From: Arabidopsis thaliana
Taxonomy: Eukaryota > Streptophyta > Magnoliopsida > Brassicales > Brassicaceae
Direction of reading: 5' to 3'
Length of the DNA stretch: 64,000 bases
NCBI RefSeq assembly: GCF_000001735.4
Contig: NC_003076.8
Coordinates: forward strand, 5,890,001 to 5,954,000
This document shows positions 45,771 to 57,464 of this stretch, one piece after another (the first letter of the stretch is position 1; every line of letters begins with the position of its first letter). Position numbers and translations under genes: made by a program. Below the pieces are notes generated by a model. The model was given only the letters and a program-made list of their open reading frames with translations. It ran no database searches and had not been told where the DNA came from.

Positions 45771-48700
45771 ATGGCTTCACACATTGTTGGATACCCACGT
45801 ATGGGCCCTAAGAGAGAGCTCAAGTTTGCATTGGAATCTTTCTGGGATGGTAAGAGCACTGCTGAGGATCTTCAGAAGGTGTCTGCTGATCTCAGGTCAT
45901 CCATCTGGAAACAGATGTCTGCCGCTGGGACTAAGTTCATCCCTAGCAACACCTTTGCTCACTACGACCAGGTTCTTGACACCACCGCCATGCTCGGTGC
46001 TGTTCCACCTAGGTATGGATACACTGGTGGTGAGATCGGCCTTGATGTTTACTTCTCCATGGCTAGAGGAAATGCCTCTGTGCCTGCCATGGAAATGACC
46101 AAGTGGTTCGACACCAACTAGTGAGTCTTCATTGATCTCTTGTGTTCTTTTTGTTGACATTGGTCTTTTTGAGTTGTGGACTAATTTGATTATGCTTTTG
46201 TTGATGCAGCCATTACATCGTCCCTGAGTTGGGCCCTGAGGTTAACTTCTCTTACGCATCCCACAAGGCGGTGAATGAGTACAAGGAGGCCAAGGCTGTA
46301 CGTATCATTCTTTACTAATATCCGTTTCTTAGGAAATTACTGTTTGCTCGTCTAATTAACTATTAGAGATCATAGGCTTTAGTTTGAGGATATAGTGTTT
46401 AAGCTTAGATTCATTGAGTGGTGTTTCACTGAGGATGCTAATATGCTAGGAAGGTCTCGGATGCATTGAATATAAAAACCGTTAGAAAAGTCATCTGGCA
46501 CTGGTTGTCTAAAGTAGTTTTTTTTTCTACGAAGTTCTGATCTGGTTTACTTGATGTTTATGCAGCTTGGTGTTGACACCGTCCCTGTACTTGTTGGCCC
46601 AGTCTCTTACTTGCTGCTTTCCAAGGCTGCCAAGGGTGTTGACAAGTCATTCGAACTTCTTTCTCTTCTCCCTAAGATTCTCCCGATCTACAAGTAAGAA
46701 ATCACTTTATTGTTTTTCTTTATTATGCCATCCGTATCCTTGATGTTATCAATGATCCTCTGACATACCACTGATATAATGACTTTGATTTGTGTACAGG
46801 GAAGTGATTACCGAGCTTAAGGCTGCTGGTGCCACCTGGATTCAGCTTGACGAGCCTGTCCTTGTTATGGATCTTGAGGGTCAGAAACTCCAGGCCTTTA
46901 CTGGTGCCTATGCTGAACTTGAATCAACTCTTTCTGGTTTGAATGTTCTTGTCGAGACCTACTTCGCTGATATCCCTGCTGAGGCATACAAGACCCTAAC
47001 CTCATTGAAGGGTGTGACTGCCTTTGGATTTGATTTGGTTCGTGGCACCAAGACCCTTGATTTGGTCAAGGCAGGTTTCCCTGAGGGAAAGTACCTCTTT
47101 GCTGGTGTTGTTGATGGAAGGAACATCTGGGCCAACGACTTTGCTGCGTCCCTAAGCACCTTGCAGGCACTTGAAGGCATTGTTGGTAAAGGTAATTGTT
47201 CTTCCAAAATCATCTGCCTTTTACCTGACATTACTAGGGAATTATTGAAAAACAACTGTATGAAATGTTGATCTGTTGTCTTTTTGATGCAGACAAGCTT
47301 GTGGTCTCAACCTCCTGCTCTCTTCTCCACACCGCTGTTGATCTTATCAATGAGACTAAGCTTGATGATGAAATCAAGTCATGGTTGGCGTTTGCTGCCC
47401 AGAAGGTCGTTGAAGTGAACGCTTTGGCCAAGGCTTTGGCTGGTCAGAAGGACGAGGTATTTTACCCACATGCTCCCCTAGTAGTGGACCCTTGAATTAT
47501 CTGTAGTGTAATTGATCCAGAAAAATCTAGAACTCAATATTTTTTTTCTTTCAGGCTCTTTTCTCTGCCAATGCTGCGGCTTTGGCTTCAAGGAGATCTT
47601 CCCCAAGAGTCACCAACGAGGGTGTCCAGAAGGCTGTAAGTTTGATTTCAAACTGATGCACTGTGCTCACCCAATGGTTTATTTTCCTAATCTTGTATTG
47701 ATTGAGATAGTTTCTCATTCTTGTTATCTCAGGCTGCTGCTTTGAAGGGATCTGACCACCGTCGTGCAACCAATGTTAGTGCTAGGCTAGATGCTCAGCA
47801 GAAGAAGCTCAATCTCCCAATCCTACCAACCACAACCATTGGATCCTTCCCACAGACTGTAGAGCTCAGGAGAGTTCGTCGTGAGTACAAGGCCAAAAAG
47901 TTAGTCTCCTAAATTTAATCCTTGGGCTTATGCGTCACACATTTTCTTAAATTGTTGTGATGCTAATGGTTTCTTTAATCTCTCTTTTACTAGGGTCTCA
48001 GAGGAGGACTACGTTAAAGCCATCAAGGAAGAGATCAAGAAAGTTGTTGACCTCCAAGAGGAACTTGACATCGATGTTCTTGTCCACGGAGAGCCAGAGG
48101 TGAATTTTTTTTATTATTCTATGTTTTTGCCTGATATTTCTAGTAATCCTTGGTACTGTTTCTGATGAGACATGTTTTCACAATTTTGTAGAGAAACGAC
48201 ATGGTTGAGTACTTTGGTGAGCAGTTGTCTGGTTTTGCCTTCACTGCAAACGGATGGGTCCAATCTTATGGATCTCGCTGTGTGAAGCCACCAGTTATCT
48301 ATGGTGATGTGAGCCGTCCCAAGGCAATGACCGTCTTCTGGTCCGCAATGGCTCAGAGCATGACCTCTCGCCCAATGAAGGGTATGCTTACTGGTCCCGT
48401 CACCATTCTCAACTGGTCCTTTGTCAGGAACGACCAGCCCAGGTACATAATGTTACTATAATCTAAAAACAAACATAAACACCAAATAAAGAACAAAACA
48501 CTAAGACAATCTTGGAATCATTGTAGGCACGAAACCTGTTACCAGATCGCTTTGGCCATCAAGGACGAAGTCGAGGATCTTGAGAAAGGTGGAATCGGTG
48601 TCATTCAGATTGATGAGGCTGCACTTAGAGAAGGACTACCACTCAGGAAATCCGAGCATGCTTTCTACTTGGACTGGGCCGTCCACTCCTTCAGAATCAC

Positions 48701-49195
48701 CAACTGTGGAGTCCAAGACAGCACCCAGGTTTGCTTAAATAAAAACTACACATAACGAGTCTCATGTAGTGTAATGCTTTCTCAGTTGCTCATAACTTAT
48801 GTGTTTCTGGTGTTTTTTTTTTGCAGATCCACACTCACATGTGCTACTCCCACTTCAATGACATCATACACTCCATCATCGACATGGATGCTGATGTCAT
48901 CACCATTGAGAACTCCAGGTCTGATGAGAAGCTTCTTTCCGTGTTCCGTGAAGGAGTGAAGTACGGTGCTGGAATCGGTCCAGGAGTCTACGACATCCAC
49001 TCTCCAAGAATACCATCTTCTGAGGAAATCGCAGACAGGGTCAACAAGATGCTTGCTGTCCTAGAGCAGAACATCCTTTGGGTTAACCCTGACTGTGGTC
49101 TCAAGACCCGTAAGTACACCGAGGTCAAGCCTGCACTCAAGAACATGGTTGATGCGGCTAAGCTCATCCGCTCCCAGCTCGCCAGTGCCAAGTGA
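45771..49195 (+). CDS. ATMS1: Cobalamin-independent methionine synthase (MetE), cytosolic
   Basis: Eleven exons: 45771-46120, 46210-46297, 46566-46693, 46800-47191, 47293-47456, 47555-47635, 47733-47899, 47994-48099, 48192-48442, 48527-48728 and 48827-49195. They give 765 aa, the usual plant length. The enzyme transfers a methyl group from 5-methyl-tetrahydrofolate (polyglutamate) to homocysteine to make methionine, the last step of the pathway and the source of AdoMet turnover. The fold is two (beta/alpha)8 barrels. The C-terminal one carries the zinc ligands His647, Cys649 (HTHMCYSHF), Glu671 (TIENSRS) and Cys733 (NPDCGLK), all present. There is no transit peptide ([18 protein letters not shown]), so this is the cytosolic form. 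Codon use is G/C-ending, unlike the neighbours, as expected for an abundant protein. Confidence 0.97.
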
Positions 49196-50130
49196 AGAAA
49201 AGCTTGATTTGAACAAGGAAACGTTTTTTTTTCTCTAAAATGGTTGTGTTTTATTTGGTTTAATAACTTTCTTAAAAATATTTTTAGTCGAAGGTAGATT
49301 TGATGCATATGGTTTCTTTCTTGTTGAGAGAGAGAAAGGCTATAGCATCCTTTGGATTTGATGCAATGTTTGTGATTTTCTTTTTGTCTCCAATATATTT
49401 CTCTGATGGAATGTCTTTTTTCTAAAGTATCTTGAAAAGGAATAAGAGGATTGATTCTTATACAAATACTTTTGTTTGCGTTGTCCTAAACTCACTACTT
49501 TTTTTTATCCGACGCAATCAGTGCTTTGTAGCCTGTTCTTGAAGTAGGCCCCTTTGTATGTCTCTATCTGGCTCCTGTATCAGATTGTTGTTTCCCTTAG
49601 ATTTCTTTATTTCGTTGGCAAAAAGAAAATCTGAATTGCCCCACAAAGAGCGTGGTGGCTGATGTTAGGTTGCAGTCTCATGGTCCACCACTTTAGACTC
49701 GAAGATTTATTTCGCTTGGAGAACATCTTCGTTGATGTTTATGTATCATTTGAACTGTAGACTGTAGCCAAGTAGAAGGTTTTAACTCTGTAAAATCTGA
49801 GATGTTGTATGTTCTCAAGTTTTATCTCAGTAATTCAAGTCTCTTTGAGTTCAAATAAGAAAAAGATTGTAGCTCGGTCTCGAAGAAAAGTTCTTGCTCA
49901 TTTGCAGTTTTTAATATTATTTTTCTCTCTAAGATTGTGTGAAAATAACCTAGTTAGTAAACCAAATTCAATTAGTGTAAAAGAACCTCAACCTTTTAAG
50001 ATCGTTTTCAGTAAATTTTTATTGAAGATGGTGAATGATAAAAATCTTACAAAGTAGAAACTTTAATTAAATTAGAAGATAGTGTGTACAACAAAAAGAG
50101 ACTTCAAAATTGTTGGTGGCAACAACAGGA
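49196..50130. other. Intergenic region between ATMS1 and the NOM1-like gene
   Basis: The two genes converge here, so the stretch carries both 3' UTRs. Small frames near 49809-50057 have no recognisable domain. Nothing else is seen. Confidence 0.6.
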
Positions 50131-53100
50131 TCACATGAGTAATCCTTCTGCATTGTTAAGTGCTTCTTTAGCTTTCCTGAATTTCCCATAGATTGCCTTG
50201 TTATTTTTCACAACATATTCCTTCACAAAGAACTTGATGCCATCTCGTAGAGCTTCATATTCCGGATTCAAGGCTATGCGTGTGAACAAGTTCCACACAA
50301 GATTCTCAGGGTGCTCAAAGATGGCCTCGAACAGCATTCGAAAGTGCATGATTCGTTTTGGAGTTAACTCCACTGGATTTGCTAAGTCAACGGATTTGAG
50401 AACAGCAAGAGAAAGATTGAAGGTTACAATAATCTCTGCCACGAATTTCGCCAGATGCATCGATCTCTGAAGTGACATCGACTCTAGTTCTTTAAAATGG
50501 TCCCAAATGCAATACTGCAGGAAAAAAAACACAAGAGATGATAAGAGAAAAAAGAATGGTTACATAACCATGGCTTCGGTTCTATTAGATAGTAAAAACG
50601 TACCTGCAGTGTAAACTTATGATTTTTGTCGTGCTCGCACAACTTTGAAGCAAGGACTGTGTAGAACTTGTTGAATGCTTTCTCCTGTAAACAGCATTCA
50701 ACTAGAACCCTCATGATCTCTCTGTCCTGTTTTCCTGGCAAATCCAATCTAAGAAGTTTCTCGAATGCATCGATGTAGTCCTCACTACTCATGATCACAC
50801 AAAATATTGCTTTTCTGGAATCTGTATTCATCCTCTGTGCCTCAGCTAGCTTTAACATTTTTTGGGCCTCAACAACCTCTGCATCCATTGTTTCTGCTAT
50901 ATCTTCAGCGGTGTTTGAGTCAACCACCAAATCGCCAGAAAGCCACCACTGACCCTTCTTCTCGGGGTCAAGCAGCTTGCTCCATGTAAGCCCTCTTAAT
51001 AACACTTCTTCTACTCTCAACTGGGTAAATTATAAAAAAAACGGACAAAAACAAATGCATTTTAGTCAAAACTTACTAATCCAAAAGCCACCTAATAAGC
51101 AGAAGCATACATGTTTATAATTGTCATGATGGAATCCATTTTATAACATTTCGAGGAATAGAGCGCTAAAATATTACCTTTTGAAGCCACTTCTTTACCC
51201 TTGTGTTCTGGACGGAATCCTCTTTGGCTCTCAACTTGTTGTTCTTTATTGCGGAAATGGTTTCAAGCATCTTTTCCATCTGCAAATTCATTGAACAAAC
51301 AACTTTAAAAAAATCATAGTATAACATTTTCTTCCCGAAGACAATTTTTCATAGAATTCATACCATCATGTTATTCATTTGTGTCTGGCCATCGGAGGAG
51401 GTTTTCAATTCATTTGCCTTGTTCTGGATGCTGATGATGAATGTTTTCATAGCCAGAGGATCATCACTTCTTATTTTCATTCCACAGCCTATTCAGAGCA
51501 TTATCAAGAACTGAGAGACGGAACATAAACATCTCAAAACACCTAAAGCAGCTATCGAAAGATAATAATGATAATAATAAAACTTACAATCTAAAACAGT
51601 GGTGATAGTGAAAGCATCAACTTTAGTCAGCCGTTTCCCCAATGTCATTAAGAAATCATATATAAGATCACTGCAAAACAAATATAGAGAGATTCATATT
51701 TCATCCAAAGAAAATAACAGAAAAATATCATTTTTGTTTCTGTTACGTGAGCGGACTAGTGATTGGGTTGGGTGATGAGTAAAAACATATTAAACATATC
51801 GCTGTAGGAAAAACTAAAATCCATAATACATGACAATCACTCAATATCTGTAAAAGGTCAAGAGAATCCATTTCCACAAGATTCTGATTAAAATGTGTGT
51901 TGGGATTATCGGTCTAACAACCTGATAATTAAACAGCGTTCTTGGTTCAGTTCTAGAAATTTCAAGACAGTGAGGAATAACTAAACTTGCTCTAGACCAA
52001 AATGAACAAATATGTAGCTGCAGATTATCTTACCTGGAGCAAACTCCCAATATGCAAAGATAAGAAAGCAAAAGAGAAATCCCATTTAAAGAGAGACTGT
52101 CTTCCTTCTGATATTCATCCTGAAAATAAATTAAGGACTTGTTAGTAGTGCACTATTTCAAGCAAGGTGGTGAAAAGATACTATAGACAACAAAATCTTA
52201 AGGACATAACTGGATCTTCTCGAGAATTTAGCTTACAATTCATGTAGGAAAAACTCAGGGACATACCTCGAAAGATTTAGCAAGTGATGCAATTAGCTTT
52301 GCACTAAAATCCATTCCAACTAGACACGCCATGCCGGCTATGAAAGAAGCAAATACAGCGTACCTTTACAAGGAAAAAATAATGTTCAGCAATATATTGA
52401 CTAATAAGGGCGTCAATGTAGTCATGTAGTTCCACACATGACTATAGGGCTAGCATTAACATGAGCGGACAATCAGAAAGTTGTACAGATCTTAACTGTT
52501 CATTGCCTCTCGCATAAGTTGTCAAAACCTCTTCACAGAAAATCTGAGAGGACACACTTCTCGCAACAGACTGCATTAACAAATGTTACAGGGTTACAAG
52601 ATGTAAAAGTAACATGTAAACAATAACAAAATGGAGTTGAAGCAACTTTAAGAATGAAATCTAGGATGATTATAATAATCTCAAGATATTTGAGCTTACA
52701 CGATAGATTGTGGCAAGTTCTGCAGTTATTGTTTCTACATTGGATTCTGCCATCTTATTGAGAAGACCTGTAACACAAACCAAGCATACCAAAATAAGCC
52801 TACAGAATTAGAAATACACAGAGGATAAATAACTTTTGTTAGCTATACCTTTTATCCGTGTACGCATTTTAGTGAGTTCTTCAGATTCACTTTTGGCCTG
52901 AGATCTCAAATGAGGAGCAACATACTTGCTGCTGCTCTCTGGCTTACGCTCATGCAAAGGAGTATCTACTTTCTCCAAGCTTGACGGTGAATCGTGATAA
53001 TTAACAGTCTCTGACTCACCATCATCTGTGATATTCATCAGATCACTTTCTAGTTCTTCATCTACAGACTTCTTCTTCTTCTTATGCCTTTTACGGTCTC

Positions 53101-53952
53101 TTTTTCCTACAGGCTCTTCTTCGCTTTCCTCGTCAGAAAATTCAGATTCTTCATGCTCCAAATCTTCATTTGCTAGCTCATCGACATCCTCATGGTCCTG
53201 TTTTTCTTCTGATCTCTTTTTCTTACGTTTCTTTCGGGAATCACCGAGTTCAGATCCCATCGAATCAAGTACAGATGGAAGTCCTTCGAACAAATCATTC
53301 AATCCATCATCCATGCCCCTTAGTTTTCCTTTCTTTATCTTGAGCTTCTTTGCGAGCCTCCTCTCAAGTTCAGCATCCTGGTCTCCAGATATTACAGTTG
53401 GTGTATCCATTTCAAGAAACTCTTCAAAATTCGTCTTCTTCCTTGGTCTATTCAGATCCTTTATTCTCTCTACTTTTTGCATCTTCTTCTCCTTTGATTT
53501 GACTCTAACCTCTTCTTTCTTAGGTATAAAAGACTTTCCATGGTCTTTGTTTCCACTAGGACTACTTGATTCCATATGTTCAGTTACACTATCACTTATC
53601 TGGCGAAAATCTTCAGACTTGATCACATCACCAGACTTCTGAGCTGAAGCAGATGATGATACTCGTTTCTCCTTTTCCGACTTCTGAGATCCAGCAAAAA
53701 CCAACATTACCCATCAACAAACAATTCAACAAGAAAACTAAACCTTATTAATAAAACAAAGATTGCCTCCTACATGACGCTGAAGCCAAGATTCATGTTT
53801 TTTCTGGTTCTTCTGCAAGCGAGCCTCTTTTCGCTTTTCATGACGAGAGCTCCCTGGCGATCATCAAAAACAAATAAAAGGAGACTCTTTAAAATCCTAG
53901 CTCCAACATACATAGAGCTAAGCACTACTAAGACAAAAATCAGCTTACCCAT
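50131..53952 (-). CDS. NOM1/Sgd1-like MIF4G and MA3 domain protein
   Basis: Twelve coding exons: 53949-53952, 53774-53853, 52849-53683, 52700-52767, 52497-52570, 52267-52363, 52034-52119, 51588-51670, 51364-51488, 51178-51279, 50604-51020 and 50131-50514. All phases agree and give 784 aa, probably AT5G17930. The first coding exon is only ATGG. The N-terminus is basic (HEKRKEARLQKNQKKHESW). A disordered acidic/Lys-rich region (about 30-290) contains likely nuclear signals. A MIF4G domain (about 300-500, starting GLLNKMAESNVETI) follows, then an MA3 domain (about 585-690, SRKAIFCVIMSSEDYIDAFEKLL). Relatives, yeast Sgd1 and human NOM1, act in the nucleolus in 18S rRNA processing and recruit an RNA helicase of the eIF4A-III type. 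The same role here is inferred. Confidence 0.9.
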
Positions 53953-53984
53953 GTTATCTGACCCAATAGATTCTCTGCCAACAC

Positions 53985-54316
53985 CTAAAGAAGGATAAAA
54001 ATTAGAACTTTAGCTTTCAGCTTAATAAGTTACAGGTCTCTATAACAATGACCACGAATTCAACAGAAAATAATTGAAGTTGTATAGCTAAACCCTAGTT
54101 TTATTAAAACTGAAAAACTTAAGCATTCACCGTAATTCAACCAAACAATGAAACTACGCCGACAATGTAAGTTTCAGAATCTATAATTGCACAAAAATAA
54201 AGACGTGATTAAATTGAAAACGCCACTTAGAAATCGAAATAATCATCAGCAGACCCAATGTAGAATGAAGCAAAGCAAAAAATCGACAGAATCCAAATAG
54301 AAAGATGGAGCAATAC
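53985..54316 (-). other. 5'-UTR intron of the NOM1-like gene
   Basis: On the minus strand the donor TTTCAA|GTATTG and the acceptor CTTTAG at 53985 enclose about 330 bases. The leader exon upstream (to about 54410) has no ATG. The coding start ATGG lies 32 bases after the acceptor. Confidence 0.55.
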
Positions 54317-54689
54317 TTGAAAGACGAGAATTGATTCGAAATCTTGTTCTTGTTTGCTCTCGCTCGATGTGATTAGAGGAAGTAGGAAACGAAACCGGAA
54401 AGGAGTGTTTTTTTTTTAGGTTCGACGAAAAGAATTTGCAGAAAAATTAGGGTTTTTCTTTTGTTGAATTTTCAAAAAATTATAACGAAGATGGAGAAGC
54501 AAAGCCCGCCAAGTTATTGGGCCTAAAATCCAAGATGCCAAAATTTTGGCCATTACGTTTTCTTTTTTTTCCTTATGGTGAGAAATGTTTGGTTGGGCAA
54601 ATTCTCTAAATACAAATGTAGGAACCAAACACAACATATGTTTGTGTCCACAAGATAGAAAATAGAACAGCTAGGGTTTGTAGACATTA

Positions 54690-55172
54690 AGCGTACCAAA
54701 CAATGCATGATGATTCCTCTTTCCCTAGATATAGAGATGAGACCCATATCAGCTAGGGTTTGTATCCCTTTCTCCACGTCCCAGCCCTTCTCCGAAAGCG
54801 AGAATATTGTGTCTTTCACGTTCACACCAAAGCTTATATTTTCTGTTAACAGAGATTAAATGAAGTTTTGTGTTTCTCAGATAAACCATCATATGCAAAT
54901 CTAATTGCTTTATAAATTTCTTTGTAGTCAATATAGGTTTCGAGTTTAGCTGGTGTCATTAACCACTCCTCTTTGCTCTTCCCACGTAAAGCCGAACCTA
55001 AAACCTTGAGACCAAGTGGAAAAGGAGCAACAAGCTTAGCTACTTCAGTGGCATGCTTCACGTAACCTCTTGGTGGAGAGCTTTTCCCAAACGCAGAGTA
55101 TGAGAAGATTTGTTGAGCCTCTTCGCTTGATGGGTAAGCCACTTTGTATATCTTGTCGATCCTGTTACTCCT
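54690..55172 (-). pseudogene. Relic of a TIR-NB-LRR gene (NB-ARC ARC region only)
   Basis: The minus-strand translation aligns with the ARC part of the TNL gene at 59.0-61.6 kb. The relic has AYPSSEEAQQIF, AFGKSSPPRGYVKHATEVAKL and PLGLKVLGSALRGKSKEEW. The TNL has DYPSRDEALKIL, AFGKNSAPEGYNDLAVEVVEL and PLGLSVLGASLRGMSKKEW. The frame breaks after GLSEKHKTSF at about 54846, losing the usual HIACLF segment. Homology resumes in another frame with VEKGIQTLADMGLISIS and IIMHCLVRLM, then ends. There is no P-loop, TIR or LRR. It lies between the NOM1-like gene promoter and the C1 gene and cannot make a receptor. Confidence 0.8.
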
Positions 55173-55664
55173 GTAATTAGATTTTCATTAGTGACAAGGT
55201 TTAATCTTGTAATCTAATTTAACATTATTTTCAAAAAAAAAAAAAGAAGAAGATATAATCTTGTAAGAAGAGAGTTTTAATTAATAAAAAAAAAAATCTA
55301 AAACAACCAGTTTTACGTGGCTGGTTAAATAATGGACTATAGAGTATTCCAGTCGGAACAATCGAAATGTAAGCTTACACATAAATATACTTATTTTTGT
55401 CGTTTTGGTTTCTAATGTTTTTATGTTTCATTTATTCGACCAAACATATAATTTAAGCTGATTAGATTATTCCGGATCTTTTATTAATCATAATCTAAAG
55501 AACTTCTACAAAGCTAAACAAACATTTATGCTCACAATGAGAATCGCCAATACAGAGGGAATTAAACAAACACATAAGCAAATGCGGGAATTGAAGAAAA
55601 CTCAAGAACAACTTGGTCGAATTCACTGGTAAACGAGCTCAACAAAAAAAAGGAAACTAATTTT
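55173..55664. other. Intergenic region
   Basis: AT-rich DNA lies between the NLR relic and the C1 gene 3' end. No further NLR homology was detected by eye. Confidence 0.5.
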
Positions 55665-57464
55665 CTATAAACATTTTAAAAGACACGAAGCACAAACATT
55701 CCTCACATCGACTTTGAAGTAAATGGAACCCTGACAGCGATCCTCACAACGGCTGCAAACCGGTCGGGTGCTGCTCTTGTTGTCAAGAACTTCCACCATT
55801 CTTCGATTATGATATTTGAAAGTGTTACCAGGCTTCAGATAAACGTGGAATCCGAATAAGCAATTCCGATGAATAGTGGTGCAACATTCGTTGCACGTGT
55901 AGAACCATTCTGACGTATTCACTTCCTTTTCGCATTCTTCACACCAATACTTGTCGTCCGTGTCTTCTCCATAGCAAAGAGTGAGAGGATGTTTATCGTA
56001 TTTATAGTGTAACTCACTTGGAATCGTAGCGCATTCATAACAAATAGAGTACTCGCAAAGAGTACTACATTGTAGACGATTCTTGGTAAGACCTCTCTTA
56101 CAACCATTGCAGCGAAAAGGTTCATAGTCGTAATTGAATGGAGCGATGAATAGAGGATGTTCATGGACTTTGTCAATGCTATACTCAGGAACTAAAAAGC
56201 AAGGGACATCTATCTTAAACCAATGAATCTTGCAGTTCTTTTCAGCGCACTTATACTTGAAACCAGTGGACGTTCGAGAACAAGCTGAACATTGCAGATT
56301 ACCATCAGTGGGTAGAGGAGATGGGTCGAGGATGATAGAATGATTATGCAATGCATGATCCACTTTCTTAGGTAGACAAGCACACACTACGTGGAGAAAA
56401 AAGTCACATTGCATACATTTGTAGAAATCATGCAAGTGGATAGGAAGGACACACGCCTCGCACTGCTTCCTTGCGTCTCGTACACTATCATACTTCTCCA
56501 GCTTTAGATGATGTTCATGACTAAAATGTTCTATCAAACCATCACCTACATTCTTGAATGGTGCAATATCTTCAATTACACCAGGTTCTTCGGGTTCCCA
56601 TTCGAGTTCTTTTCCATCCCATACCATTACATGTGTTGCACATTTGGTATGAAGTACGTAAGAGCAATCCTCGTCTTTACAAGAATATTGACCATATTTA
56701 ATGTCAACTGTCTTGTAGCAGACCCGGCATAACGAATTTGGGGGTGGAAGGTAAGGAGAAAAAGAGAGACGATGAGGATGACGTGTGATCTTTATGACGC
56801 GTGGTAAATCAACACAATATTGATGTACCACATAATTACATTGGAAACAAGCATAACTTGCTTCCGACGCATTGACCAAACCACAAGCATCACAAGGAAC
56901 TAAGAGTGGACGAGGGAAAAGGACGAGTGAATGGTGATGGCCTTTTGGGTTTTCAATAGTAAGAGGGGGTTTGGTTTGTGTGCACATAGTATCCAAACAA
57001 AAGTTACAAATAGAACACCGATAGAAAACTGTCATTCTTGGATGTGAACTTGGTGTTGGTATGTATTTCCCACACCAAGTGCAGTTATCAAATATGTTAC
57101 CCCATCCAGACTTACCAGGATCCGATGTGCCTTGGTCTTCATAAGGGCCTTGTTCGCTCATATTGCTGCCGTCGATGATATTGTCATGCTTTCCATAGGT
57201 TAAAAAGAGAGGATGTTGGAGGTGAAAAGGATGTAATATTTTTCTAGGAATATTAACACATTCTTCGTGGAAATCCACATCGCAGATGGTGCAGTGGTAA
57301 TGGAAACCCCGAGAAGAAGTGGATACTTGCTTCCCGCATGTAAAGCAATTGGACTTAGTGTTTTTGCTGAGTTTAGGGGAAAGGGTGTGAGGATGAGTCG
57401 GATGAGCCAAACGACATCCTTTTGTATATAAAGCAGCAGGATGTATATTCTTAGGCTCTTCCAT
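55665..57464 (-). CDS. Cysteine/histidine-rich C1 (DC1) domain protein
   Basis: A single exon from the ATG at 57464 gives 599 aa (probably AT5G17960). The protein is a string of plant DC1 zinc-binding modules with the pattern H-x-H-x-L ... C-x2-C ... H-x-x-C-x2-C. Examples are HPHTLSPKL with CFTCGKQV and CTICDVDFHEEC; HHSLVLFPRPL with CDACGLVNASEASYAC; HPHRLSFSP with CRVCYKTV; HNHSIILDPSPL with CSACSRTS; and HPLFIAPFNYD with CNGCKRGL. Modules cover nearly the whole length. Such proteins form a large plant family of mostly unknown function; C1 modules in other proteins bind lipids such as diacylglycerol, but plant DC1 binding is not established. No transmembrane or catalytic region is seen. 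Confidence 0.9.
   Translation of the reverse strand: MEEPKNIHPAALYTKGCRLAHPTHPHTLSPKLSKNTKSNCFTCGKQVSTSSRGFHYHCTICDVDFHEECVNIPRKILHPFHLQHPLFLTYGKHDNIIDGSNMSEQGPYEDQGTSDPGKSGWGNIFDNCTWCGKYIPTPSSHPRMTVFYRCSICNFCLDTMCTQTKPPLTIENPKGHHHSLVLFPRPLLVPCDACGLVNASEASYACFQCNYVVHQYCVDLPRVIKITRHPHRLSFSPYLPPPNSLCRVCYKTVDIKYGQYSCKDEDCSYVLHTKCATHVMVWDGKELEWEPEEPGVIEDIAPFKNVGDGLIEHFSHEHHLKLEKYDSVRDARKQCEACVLPIHLHDFYKCMQCDFFLHVVCACLPKKVDHALHNHSIILDPSPLPTDGNLQCSACSRTSTGFKYKCAEKNCKIHWFKIDVPCFLVPEYSIDKVHEHPLFIAPFNYDYEPFRCNGCKRGLTKNRLQCSTLCEYSICYECATIPSELHYKYDKHPLTLCYGEDTDDKYWCEECEKEVNTSEWFYTCNECCTTIHRNCLFGFHVYLKPGNTFKYHNRRMVEVLDNKSSTRPVCSRCEDRCQGSIYFKVDVRNVCASCLLKCL

Noticed and set aside
53028-53642. 204-codon plus-strand serine-rich frame
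   Set aside because: It is the reverse complement of the acidic/Lys-rich exon of the NOM1-like gene; serine runs are the usual shadow of Glu/Lys/Arg codons.
55173-55664. Possible TIR or P-loop exons upstream of the NLR relic
   Set aside because: No TIR or Walker A sequence was found in any frame; the relic seems to begin at its ARC exon.
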